From contig NC_061779.1 of the NCBI RefSeq assembly GCF_022458985.1, positions 19,575,001 to 19,639,000 of the forward strand: a DNA stretch of 64,000 nucleotides, written 5' to 3'. The notes beneath the pieces are model-generated. The model was given only the letters and a program-made list of their open reading frames with translations, was not told where the DNA came from and did not search any database. A program made the translations under genes and the position numbers. Every line of letters begins with the position of its first letter. Position 1 is the stretch's first letter. Positions 1 through 10,600 of the stretch are shown here, piece by piece. The stretch is from Mugil cephalus. Taxonomy: Eukaryota > Chordata > Actinopteri > Mugiliformes > Mugilidae.

Positions 1-1299
1 AGTGCAAAGACAAAAAAGCCCATAGCACAAAAAGTTTACTTGGAGTTTATACTCCATCAGAATCTCATTAAATCCATCCACCAAGCAATAATTTGATCTA
101 AAATGGCATTTACTTTTATACCACGCAACAATGAAAGCTAATTTCTCTGTGTGTAAATATGCATATAATCTGACTCTATAATTCCTTCCAGATGTTGACT
201 TTGTCTGAGAAATGCAGCTCAGAATAATAAGTATTCAAAGAGGACTGTAAAAACTTCAAAACTGTCATCCCTGTTCACTCGCCATGTTTGTTTTTGGAGG
301 AGGAAAAAAAGGATTATCCTATTATTTTTCAGATGGCTGAGGGAGTTATGATTGAATCTCGTAATTGCTGATGTTAAGTGACACCCCATTGCCTTCATGA
401 TGGGGTTTACGGGTTTGAAAGTAATAGTACCTTCAAGGCAATTAGAGGAACACTCTTCACTAAATGAGGGAATGTGCATGGACAGCTACCTGTCAGGGGA
501 TTCGCTGACAGACAGCCACTGTTGTGTCTGATTATTTATTTTTCTGGAGCAGAGGCCCAGTTTAAAAAAAAAAAATAAAAAATCTTAATTTTTTACTTCA
601 TGAATTCAAACACAGGAAAAGGAAGAATTGCACCTAATCTGTAAAAGTGGCGTCTGATGATCGATTGCATCATTAGAAATCAGCGGGATGCTCCTTCTAT
701 TAGCAGCATCCGTCTAGAGACGGGAGGACATGCAATTTGGGATTTGCACAATTCCTCCTTCCTTCTCTGACCTCCATCTCTAAGCAGGGCCCCTGAGACA
801 TGCTTGACAACAGCATTCACTCACTTTATCGCCATGGGACTGCACGGCATCAGCTGCAGGACACAAATTCATAGCTGGGCTACATTTAGCAGAAGAATCT
901 AAACTTTTTTTTTCTGTTAAAACCACTGTCTCAGATTTTCCAAACAGATAAGAGAATAATCCACTTCTAGAAGGGTAAGGCATCCCAGAGAGATGAAAGA
1001 AATAACACAGGCCAGCTTTTTCTGAAAGCCATTTCCTATATAATACAAAGCTAAATAGGAATCTTGGAGATTGAAAGTCACATCTGTTTGAAATACCCTG
1101 TAGGTTTACTGGTGGACAATGTAAGCTAATCCTCTACAATTATGGAGCCTCCTAAAAGAGATTCCAAGAAATCTCCCGGAGCTTGGCTAAAAGGAGCAAA
1201 GGCCACTCCGAGCAGAATAACTCCTACGATCTGAATCTCTCAGAGGAGGGAGGGACATTTAACAGAAAAGGGACCTGCTGTAGACATTTCCAAATCCAT
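1..1299. other. Non-coding DNA, nothing recognised
   Basis: AT-rich vertebrate intergenic or far-upstream sequence with A/T homopolymer runs. Open frames here are short and have no recognisable protein pattern or splice context. Confidence 0.6.
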
Positions 1300-1483
1300 C
1301 TGTGAGAAGCTGCAGGAATGGCAGAGGTGATGAACGCCTCCGTGCTCGCGGTGTAGTATTACAGGAGGAAGACAATGCAAGCGCGGAGCTCGTCACGAAC
1401 GCGACCCTGCCTGCGCCTCAGCACGGCCACCGCTCCAACCGCGTGTGCGCTCGGGCCTCCAGAGAGGAGGCACGCCGCTGGAG
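1300..1483 (+). other. Candidate non-coding first exon (alternative A)
   Basis: A CpG-dense block ends in a good donor, GGAG|GTGAGA, with GT at 1484-1485. The open frame across it ends inside the donor and has no recognisable protein content, so a non-coding exon is the more likely reading. The exon start is unknown. It could equally be a chance donor in a CpG island. Confidence 0.25.
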
Positions 1484-3747
1484 GTGAGACTCCTCGCTTC
1501 GCCCGGCCGCCGTAACAAATGACTGGTCTATTTACAGCAGGAGAGACTGGCTGTCTGAGACACAGTCATCACAAGCTTTATCTTGTGACTAAGTGCCACC
1601 AGCCAACAAATCCACGCAGCTTCCCCGCTTTGCATTCATTTATCATGACCTCATTTCCAGAGTACGTTTCGAGGCACTTAATATTTCATAAGAGTTGTAA
1701 GGGAATGTGTAATATTTACTATGTGGCACTGTCGGGGTTCTGATACACATTAAAACAGCAATTCCAGCAAGAATCTATCACAGCTCTTTTCTGAGATAAA
1801 AAGATAAAAGATCCTTTATGAGTTTGTGATGGTTTTGTGTTTATGGGTTTTGTTTCACGTACTCTGCAAATGTAGCAGGATTTTTTTTTTTTTTTTCCTA
1901 ACTTGTTAAGTGACTGTAGACTGTACTACGAGCAGTAAAAGCTACTCTCCTGAAGTCCACACGACACAAACACACACACCGAGCGGATGCTTTATATCGC
2001 TCCCTTGCATACATCCTCCTGGCTGAACATCATACAGCCCAGTCACAAGACGCACAACGAGCTTCGGGCCTCCCTGTCGGCCCAGACAGAATCTGGTCTT
2101 TATCAGAGCTCCCTTCCTCTTGCAGCACGAGTCCCGGAGCAACACCCGCCAACAGACACGGCGCAGCATCCACAGCTCACCGCGGGAGCACCTCCTTCTC
2201 GCCCGGTCAGCGGGCGAGAACGTGCAGCGTCGAGACGTCACGGCCATATGTTCACGCCCTCGGGAGAGACACCCCGTCACCTCGTGTTTGGTGCGACCGA
2301 GAGTTCCCGTCTCCGTGCCCGTGGCGTGCGAGCGCCAGCCCGTGTGACTCATGGCACTTTGACACTTTATCATCATAATTGAGGAAGCTGTCAGGTTGGC
2401 CCCCGGATCACCTTCCTGGGATGTTTATGACCCGATTGATCCGGCGCTTCACGTGCGTGTTGACCCCGCCCTCCCCGCGCGTCGCACTCAGGGGAGACAC
2501 TCGTCTGCTGCCGTGTCACATCGAGGACCAGCCAAGCGGAGCGGAAAGGCAGAGGATCACTGAAACAGCATGTTCCACACACACAGGCTGCGCTGGCACT
2601 TGTAATACCAACTCGCTAGTGACAATACCGGTTTGTCCCAACGCCAGTAAATGTTACAAAGCCAACACTTCTCACAAGCTCAGTTATCTACTGACGTCAG
2701 TTCAGGCTCTGCAAAATTTACCTTCAGTTCAGTTTTGCCCCAACAGCAGCTATGGGAACATGTAGACAAACACAGCTGAATCACAGTACACACATCAGCA
2801 GGCAAAGCTGTCTGCTGTTTGATACACACTGAAGCAATATGGTCCCAGCTAGTCTTTGTAATTACTCCACCGTAATCATCTCATTTTAAATGCCTTTAAA
2901 GAAATTAAAGTTAGCATTTTCCCATGAAACTAACCAAATAAAATAATAGTTTTCAGTCAATTCATCTGATGACATTTTACACAACTAATAAATTAAAGGT
3001 TTTGAAAAAACAAAATGAAAAAAAGCCCTAATTTAGTTCTAATTTTAGTCCACATTCAACGAACTGTTTCAAAGTCGTAAATATTTGGTTTATCATTCAG
3101 CCTCAAATCTGCTAATTAATTTTCCCCTCACTTGACTAATTGTTAATTGTTTCAACGCCACAAGGCAGATTAGGCTTTGTGTTCTGCTTTTCTATTCTCA
3201 GTTGGCTCTGACTCTCAGGACAGAAGAAAAACCAGACCACGCCTGAGCGACCTGCCTCACGGACGCACCCTTTTTATGTCTGCGAGCCAAACTAATCTTA
3301 TTTACATTTGTGTTTATAGGTGCAAATTCGATCAGCATCTACCGAACGCGTTTGCGTATTTGCGCCGGTTATACCCGAGGTTAAACTGCGGACCGAAGCG
3401 CATGCCTTGGCAGCTGGATAACCTCTGGACGGAGAGAGGAGGAGATCAGATTAGAGCTCGCTGGGACTCGAATAAATCTAAAGAGAAGAAAAGAGAATAA
3501 GATAATATCTGCCAAGAAAGGAAGCGAGAGAGACGGGACGAAAACAAGGGGAAAACTCGCGGGGGAAGTTAAGTGGAGAACTAACAGGAAGCCGTTTCCC
3601 ACATGAGGAAACAGAGTCTTGTTACTGTAAAAGCAGCTGACCTCGTGGCTTCTGTTGGGAAGGAATGCATGCAGAGGAGACGGACCGGGAGATAAACAGG
3701 AGCTCATACAGTAAGAGGATCACCCTCCAGTGCACATGCACGAGCCT

Positions 3748-3772
3748 TCTCTCTCTCTCTCTCTCTCTCTCT
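3748..3772. repeat. (CT)n microsatellite
   Basis: About 12 perfect CT dinucleotides, followed by imperfect CTCGCTCG/CCCT polypyrimidine. Confidence 0.95.
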
Positions 3773-3833
3773 CGCTCGCTCCCTCCCTCCCTCGCTCACT
3801 TTCTCTCTCACTCGCCCACTTAGTATCATTTCA

Positions 3834-3851
3834 TCTCTCTCTCTCTCTCTC
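3834..3851. repeat. (CT)n microsatellite
   Basis: About nine CT dinucleotides in the same polypyrimidine block, followed by a C run. Confidence 0.9.
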
Positions 3852-4129
3852 CCCCTCACACACTCTCAGTCGCCGCGCTCTGACGGATGGGGATACACTG
3901 CCAACGAGGACTTAGGGGTGAGAAGAGTGTGTTTCTTTTCTTCCCGGGCGCGTTTTCCTTCCCTTCCGCCTGGCTTCCCTCATGAGCCGCTGAGTCCCGA
4001 GGATGAGGAGGATCTATTTGTGAGGAAGACACAACAACGGCAGAGGGAACAAGAGGGAGCAACAGGGTGGTGAATTCTGCGAACGGGAGTGAGCGAGGGA
4101 GATCTTTTTTTTCTCCAGGCTCGAGCAAG
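3850..4129 (+). other. Candidate non-coding first exon (alternative B)
   Basis: A CpG-rich block, downstream of CT repeats that could act as initiator-type sequence, ends at a plausible donor CAAG|GTTAGTG with GT at 4130-4131. It has no coding pattern. The start is approximate. It would serve as an untranslated first exon of shisal1, spliced to the acceptor before 22890. Confidence 0.3.
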
Positions 4130-4492
4130 GTTAGTGAGGGAAGCTGCCTTTGGCTAAAATAAACTGCTGTTGCCTCTGTCCTCTACTTTTAATGAGACGC
4201 TTTCTGTTTCAAGATGTTTCACGCGCCTTCCATCCCTGTCTCAAAGCCTTCGACGACTTGTCCTCACAGAGCAGTTTGCTAAATTGAGAACATTTCCTTT
4301 GTCGAAATGGAAAGTCCCACAGTTGCATTTAGCTGTTATTTCATCTTCATTCAGCGATTCCTCTAGATTGGTTACTGAAGTTTAACTCCAGGTCAACACC
4401 GCTGTATGATTTCCCGGAGGTATACGGTGCGACTCTCAGGTGGAGGCTGTCCTCTGGCAAGGTAGTAGAGCTGCGGGAAAAGGCGAGGACAG

Positions 4493-4515
4493 CTCTCTCT
4501 CTCTCTCTCTCTCTC
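4493..4515. repeat. (CT)n microsatellite
   Basis: About 11 perfect CT repeats inside the CpG-rich zone. Confidence 0.95.
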
Positions 4516-4769
4516 GTCGCCGCTCTTCAGCCGTCACTTTACACAGGAGGCAATTAAGCGGGATTGGCAGCCGACGCTGCCGGTAACTTGGAAACAGGCG
4601 TGTGGGAGACACATGGTGGCACATGATAGGATTTAGGGGAGAGAGGAGCAGAGGAGGAGGAAGGAGATTCCCTTTGTTCCTCCACACAAAAGCCCGTTCC
4701 CCTGAGAAAAAAGGCTGCTCCCGCCCGCGTGTCTGTGTGAAAACTGGCCCAGGGGCAGCAGTTTGGAGC

Positions 4770-4789
4770 TTTTTTTTTTTTTTTTTTTT
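4770..4789. repeat. Poly(T) tract
   Basis: Twenty consecutive T. Confidence 0.9.
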
Positions 4790-5300
4790 GATTATGCTTA
4801 ACGGTGAACAAGTGTGTGTACTCTCAGGGCATGAGAATAGAAAGTGCGTTTGCGCGTGTTCACGCGTGCATACGGAGTGTCTCCGGTATATACCAGAGGT
4901 GGTGGGTCTCTCAGGAGAGCGCTCCCACTTTAATTACAGCGAGCACAAGGAATGATTCTTTAAACTCCTCCAACAAAGAGAGGATTGGAAAATATATTAT
5001 AAAATGTTATTGCATCAACCAGAACGAACGAACGGGCAGCCTCATGATTTATGTGATCTCGTTCAGGCTTCCTTTACTGAACAGACTGCAACTGAAAAAC
5101 TCTCCTTGAAACCAGGAAGGACCTTTCCTGCTCACCGTTTCTCACAAAGCCTACTCACAGCCATTTTCAGCGCGGATAAGATAAGTGTCCCGAGAGATGC
5201 AAACGCTGGCCTCTGGAGGCTGCCGACAAAGGCCTCAGGTGCAGAGCTGATGAATGGCGAGGCTTTTTAGATATCTGTGAACCGCCGGGTGGAGGGTCAG

Positions 5301-6633
5301 TTTGATTAAAATGCGTTCGAGGAGAGGACGGGGAACGCAGCACCGTGCTCTCAGGGTAAACACAGGTGGATGCATGGTATGGCGATTATTCTCCAGTGCG
5401 TGTTTTGACACAAAAGGAGAGATATTACATAAGTCTAAGCCCACCACCTATTCATTTTAGTGACAGGGCAGTCTGCATACGACAGGATGTGTTTATACAG
5501 GAACCTCTAAAGTAAAGAATTTGGCTTAGAAAAGGAACATTCGGCTTCTCTTCTTGTGTTTAGTTTGGACTTCATGTGTTAAATTGTGTCACATAATTAC
5601 GGTAGGTGAGCGAGGTCAGGGCAGCGGGCTTTAGCCGTCAGTCATCAGTCGAGCACCACTTCCTGTGTCACCTTGTCTCAGGGACACACACACACACACT
5701 TCCTCGCAGGGACAGTTGTGGTGTGTCCATCTTTCCCCGTCTAGATAGAGTCGTTGACATTAAGAGGGCGTTAATGGCGCACGCATACACTGTACACACC
5801 GTCACTTCCCCCAGGCGTATGCACACACACACGGACACATGCGTGCACGAAGGAAGAATAACACACACACACACACACACACACTCATATCAGGGGAGGC
5901 TGAGCAGAAGGAGGCGTCGTGACCAGTGGTTTGGCAGAACCCCTCAAGGTGAAAATTTTAAGTGAGGAGCATTTCAAATTCAGAGCAGATGATCAAACTG
6001 GCGTCGAAGCCGCAGAGTAGCTGGCTCCGCGGATGCAGACGATCTTTTTGGCAGAGGAGGTGTATTTGGTGTCTGAATCTGAAACGTATAAAGTCGGAGC
6101 CAAAACGAATACCGCTGTGGTTGTCGTCATCTCACGGATGCTGGTTCTTATCGTGGTCCAGATGAGGCAAAAAAAATAAAAAATAAAAAAACAACTCTCG
6201 GCTACACCGAGCAGCACTTTCTGTCAGACTATCACCACAGCTCGTCTGATCCAGGCGTACATTTAGACGTATCAGGGAGCAGGCAGGGAAGGTTATTTAG
6301 GAGCAGTGTTTCACACTCTATCTTTGGTCACGGTGAAGTATGTTCCCAGTTTATCACGTGCAAACAGAAGACAATTTGCGACTGGAAACCGAACGCTCTG
6401 TCCGCCATAAAACTGAATATTCTCCAGATTTATTTATTCAGTGTGTAACAAACTGGGCAACACACGTAGCCCATTAACTAACGCACCATACTGAACGTGT
6501 GCGAGCCAAGAACATACTTAGCAGTTCTTTATCATTTGAATGCAGCGTGTCACAATTGTGGGCATTGATTCTTATATGAACATTTTGTTTTTGCCTCCCA
6601 CGCAGATCCAAAAACAGACACATACACATACAT
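5301..6633. other. Non-coding DNA with a CA repeat
   Basis: Unique sequence apart from CA-rich patches near 5685-5700 and 5821-5884. No exon or RNA gene recognised. Confidence 0.55.
5861..5884. repeat. (CA)n microsatellite
   Basis: Twelve perfect AC dinucleotides. Confidence 0.95.
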
Positions 6634-6706
6634 GGTTCTGTGGTGTTATGATTAGCACTCTGGAGACTTTGAATCCAGCAGTCGGAGTTCAAATCCGATT
6701 GCATTG
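6634..6706 (+). pseudogene. tRNA-Gln-like pseudogene (SINE head)
   Basis: The stretch aligns to vertebrate tRNA-Gln. The D-arm (TTAGCACTCTGG), anticodon loop (CTTTGAA, anticodon TTG) and T-loop (GTTCAAATCC) are all recognisable. A two-base insertion disrupts the anticodon stem and the 3' acceptor strand no longer pairs with the 5' strand. It is therefore not a functional tRNA; its position at the head of a repeat points to a SINE promoter. Confidence 0.65.
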
Positions 6707-6930
6707 TTGTACGTCTTTCCTTGCCGACACTCCTCCCGTTTAGTTTAGGCTTCAACTTGGGCTACCCACTGTGTAGTAGTGCTTAGAGAAGCAGCTTTGG
6801 GACAGAAGCCCTGTGTCAATGGGTGCAGCACAAAGGAGGTGGCAGCCCACTAGACGGACCAGTAGTTAATGACTAATGGTTGAAATGCAGCAAAAGATTT
6901 TCCCAATGTGGGATCAATATAGTTTAAATT
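6634..6930 (+). mobile_element. tRNA-derived SINE
   Basis: The element starts with a tRNA-Gln-like head (6634-6706) carrying A-box-like (TGGTGTTATGATTAGC) and B-box-like (GAGTTCAAATCC) promoter sequences. A unique body of about 200 bp follows, then a tail containing TTTCCCAATGTGGGATCAATA. That tail resembles the 3' end shared by fish SINEs and their partner LINEs. The start is set by the tRNA alignment and the end by the tail; target-site duplications are not clear. Substitutions in the head indicate an old, inactive copy. Confidence 0.6.
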
Positions 6931-6943
6931 ATTTATCATTCTT

Positions 6944-7647
6944 GCATTGTGTTGCTGCCAAAACAGAGTCATGAGTCATGGACCGTTGAGTCTGGACCTC
7001 TGAAGGTGTGCTGTGGTATCTGGCACCAACATGTCAGCAGCAGATCCCTTTAAGTCCTGTAAGTTGTGAGGTGGGGCCTCCATAAATTGTTTGTCTAGCA
7101 CATCCTATAGATGCTGGATTGAAATCTGAGGAATTCAGAGGCCAAGTCAACACTTAAACTTGTTGCTGTGCTTCACAAACTATTCCTGAGCCATTTCTGC
7201 TTTGTGGCAGGGCACGGTATCCCTTTAGGTAGGTGGTACATGTCAAAGTAACATCCACATGGATGGCAGGACAGAAAGTTTCCCCAACTGAACATTGGCC
7301 AAAGCATCACACTGCATCCTTTCTATCAGATTAATGTCTTCAGCTACGCCCATAACTGTCACCAGATCACCACTGTTCCTTCCTTGGGACACTTTTGATA
7401 GATACCGACTGCTGCAGACTGGGAACACCCCACAAGAGCTGCAGTTTTGGAGATGCCCAGTCGTCTAGCCATCACAATTTCATCCCTTTCCCTTACGCTT
7501 GCCCATTTGTCTTGCTTCTAACACGTCAACTTTGAGGAGAAAATTGTTCACCTTGTGCCCACTATATGCCGCCCACTAACAGGTGCTGTGATGAAGAGAT
7601 AATCACTTTTCCTGTCAGTGGTCATAATGTTATGTCGGAGCGGTGTA
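6944..7647 (-). mobile_element. Tc1/mariner transposon remnant
   Basis: The right end keeps a Tc1-type terminal inverted repeat (GGTCATAATGTTATG followed by CGGTGTA), next to a TA. The body, read on the minus strand, carries broken Tc1 transposase sequence: a helix-turn-helix-like piece around 7380-7440 (SSRYLSKVSQGRNSGD, with recognisable Tc1 similarity) and downstream catalytic-region fragments. Most of the middle of a normal element of about 1.6 kb is missing. The left inverted repeat is absent where the SINE begins. It cannot encode transposase. A related copy lies at 55565-56025. Confidence 0.75.
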
Positions 7648-10600
7648 TGTTGCTAATAAGACGACTGACTGCGTGACACAGATGGGTCAGCAGGACCGCA
7701 GATGAGACCGACTGACCATGCTTCAGTGTCACCTCTGCCCTACCTCTTATTGTCCAGACTGTCCATGAATTCAAACGAGTCAGTGAATAAGTTGGTTTCA
7801 GGCAGCACCCGAGTATGACAGACCACCTTCTGCTAACCCTGTGGTAAGCTTGTTTACTTTAGCATTTCCACCGCTGCTCTGACCTGCGGTTCATTTGCGT
7901 AACGCCTTTGTTACCACAGTGCAGCTGAAAACCACGTTGTTTGCAGGCGATCGGCAGGTGGGCGAGGCCACGAAAAAGGTTAAAAATAGCTCTCTGCCCT
8001 TTTACTGGAACACTCATTTAGCATTTTTTTTAAACAAGGTTTTCATTTTACGTGTCGAGACAAACTGATTGCCGTGAATCCAGGTATTTTATCATGTAAA
8101 ATAGAGAAAAGCAACACATCCTTCAATTGTTGAAGCTATTTGGCACAGTTAATTGATTATTAAAGTGCTGGCAGTGAACTTTCTGACACGATACTAATTG
8201 CATTTCTGCGCTAATTATCAAATGTGTACAGGATTTAGTCAGACTTTAATGTTACTGTCTGCTCTTATGATCTTCTGAGGCATTTTAGCTTTCGAGTGTC
8301 ATTAATGAGATTCCCATGAAATAAATACATTCATTCTCTTTTATTATGAGTCTGAAATACGATGCATCTCTCTGCAAACCTGACTTGAACTAACCTCAAA
8401 TGAACTCTTTTAGGTGTTGTTTTGTAGTATTTTAAACTGAGTACAAGAATCATAAAATCTGAAAGCGCCACATTAATCTACTTTTGTTTGCGCTGCATCC
8501 TTTTATCTACCACCCACCCCATCTAAAAAGGACTCCTGCCGAACAGTTTCCAGCTGAGAGTATAACTGATTAATAACACAAACAGCAGCGGTGGCAGACA
8601 AATAATTACATTCTCCCAACCCAAAATAAACAGCGGCATGAAGTCGTTCAGTAAGCACAGAAGTGTCTTGTTTTCTGATCTGCGGTGCAGAAAACTCTGC
8701 GTTCATTCGGTTTATCTGGCCTGTCATCGTGACATCTCTCTCCGCAGGGTTCAAACCCAGTTCCCTCGCTCTGGACTCGTGTGGTGTAATGAACGGGCCC
8801 TCTGGTTTGTCTAAACTCCACATGCCTGTTGTTAGAAAGAGGCCAGGCGTGTGTGTACAGTATGCGCGCGCACGTCCATCGCTTTTCAGTGCGGCACGCG
8901 TACGCGGGCACCCCGGGAAGAGAGAAAAACGAGAGTCAGACTGAGAGAAGCGGGTTCCTGGAGGAAGCGTTGACGTTTCCTTTGATGCCGACTTCCCCTC
9001 ATATCAGATTCCAGTGAACAGATGATAATCTGGCAGAGGCCCTCAGAGCCGACAATCTCTACTGATCAGCTGTTGAAGCATTCACTCTCCCTCCACGCGG
9101 CCCCTGTTGTACTTCAGCGCCGTAACCAGTAGGTCCCAGAGGCAGAAAGCCAGCAGCTCCATTACACTGTCGATGCTAACTGTATAGATCCTGACCCCTG
9201 TTGGGCATCTGTGTTATTTTCAGCCCATTAAATGTTTATCGTTACATCTAAATGTGTGTACATCGAGGTGCGTTTATACTCATCTTCTTGCTCCGTGTTT
9301 GTGCATTGCTTTGAGCTATGTTGCTGTGCATCTTTTGTTGTTTTTTTTTTTTTTATCTCGTAGGGGGGTGGGGACGTTTGACATCAGGAAACCATTTCCT
9401 CTCCTCGTGCAGCGAGTGAAATTAGAGGCTGAAGGAATAATCAAATAACAGACAAGCTGTCGAAATTCACGCAGCTTCACACACTGGATGTTTTGAATAT
9501 TAATGGAGTGTTTGCCCCGTGTATATACAGTATTGATGTGTCTGTGGTCCACACGGAAGGGAAACGAAATGATAAGGATTCAGACGCCGCTCAGTCACAC
9601 GCCGTCGATCACTGACAGAAAAACAAATGGAGAAATCAGAGGTTGTAAAAATATTTACAGTAGAGGACCTGTTATTCAAATTAGAGTCTATTCTCACTCA
9701 TTACCAGACATAAAGATTGAGAATACGAATCTAATCAGTATTAAGAGTTTTTTAAAAACCTTAACCGAGGAAGAAAGACCTGTGGTGTTTTCCCCAGGGT
9801 GATTTTTAAAAGGAAATATCCCTCTGAGCAGGGTCAGGATATTGACATATTGGCATTTAAATCTTTATGACTTCACACTTTGCCAATTATTTGGTGTGGC
9901 GGCGTGTGACCTGAGACCAGAGGTTGCTCTTCTGTTGCAGCTACGCCACGTGAACACTTCTTCGACGTGTGTTTCAGGTCCACTTCACCGCATCCACTAC
10001 ATCGTAAATCAATGTTATCATGTGACCAGTAATGAGGGGACACTTGTTGTGACCATTTGCGTTTCACATGACATACGAACGTAAATCGTTTTCCGAGCAG
10101 TAAATGTTGATCTATGATACAGTTTAACGGCGTTTCGAACTAGGGCCAGAAGTCTGAACATTTAGAGAGCTCCAAGTTGTAAACACAACCTTATATCTAT
10201 TTTCTGTTAGGTTACAGCGATTTAAAGTCACTGCACACCAGATGTAGCAGCTACCAACATGGAGCGATAAGAGTGTGCTGTCAACCAAGGTCATATTTCC
10301 TCTCTCAACTAAAGTAAATCTGCTCTTAAACTAGTTTGCCCTATAAATGAGCAGCATCGAGAGCGACGTGGTTTCGAGTGAAAGGAAACAGATTCGGTTT
10401 AGGAGCAGGGCAAAATAACGCAAGATAACTGCCAGTTGTTTTTTTTTTTGTCACAGTCCAGACGTTTTGCCAGAAGTGTTGGAGTCTGCTTCCATATAAA
10501 AACACACAGCGCGTTTGAGTGAGAGGTGTTGTAGGGCGAGAGCAGCTGGGTCTGACAGCTGTGATACACTGGGTGTGAATGAAGGGTTAAAAGCTGATGT

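Larger units (their letters stand above)
1300..5300. promoter_or_regulatory. CpG-rich promoter-like zone upstream of shisal1
   Basis: CpG dinucleotides are dense at about 1310-1510, 2040-2560, 3230-4140 and 4830-5300, far above the flanking AT-rich DNA. The zone also holds CT microsatellites and polypurine/polypyrimidine tracts, as often seen around vertebrate first exons. The first recognised shisal1 exon (from 22890) begins at a splice acceptor, so at least one non-coding first exon must lie upstream. This is the best place for it in the window. The assignment to shisal1 is an inference; no transcript evidence is visible. Confidence 0.4.

Noticed and set aside
1942..2382. Overlapping frames of 131 and 144 codons on both strands
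   Set aside because: They lie in a CpG-rich, stop-poor block. Arg/Ser/Pro-rich content and opposing frames are typical of GC-rich non-coding DNA.
6634..6706. Functional tRNA-Gln gene
   Set aside because: The anticodon stem has a two-base insertion and the acceptor stem does not pair; a SINE head explains it better.
7243..7428. Small minus-strand frame as an independent gene
   Set aside because: It is part of the decayed Tc1 transposase.
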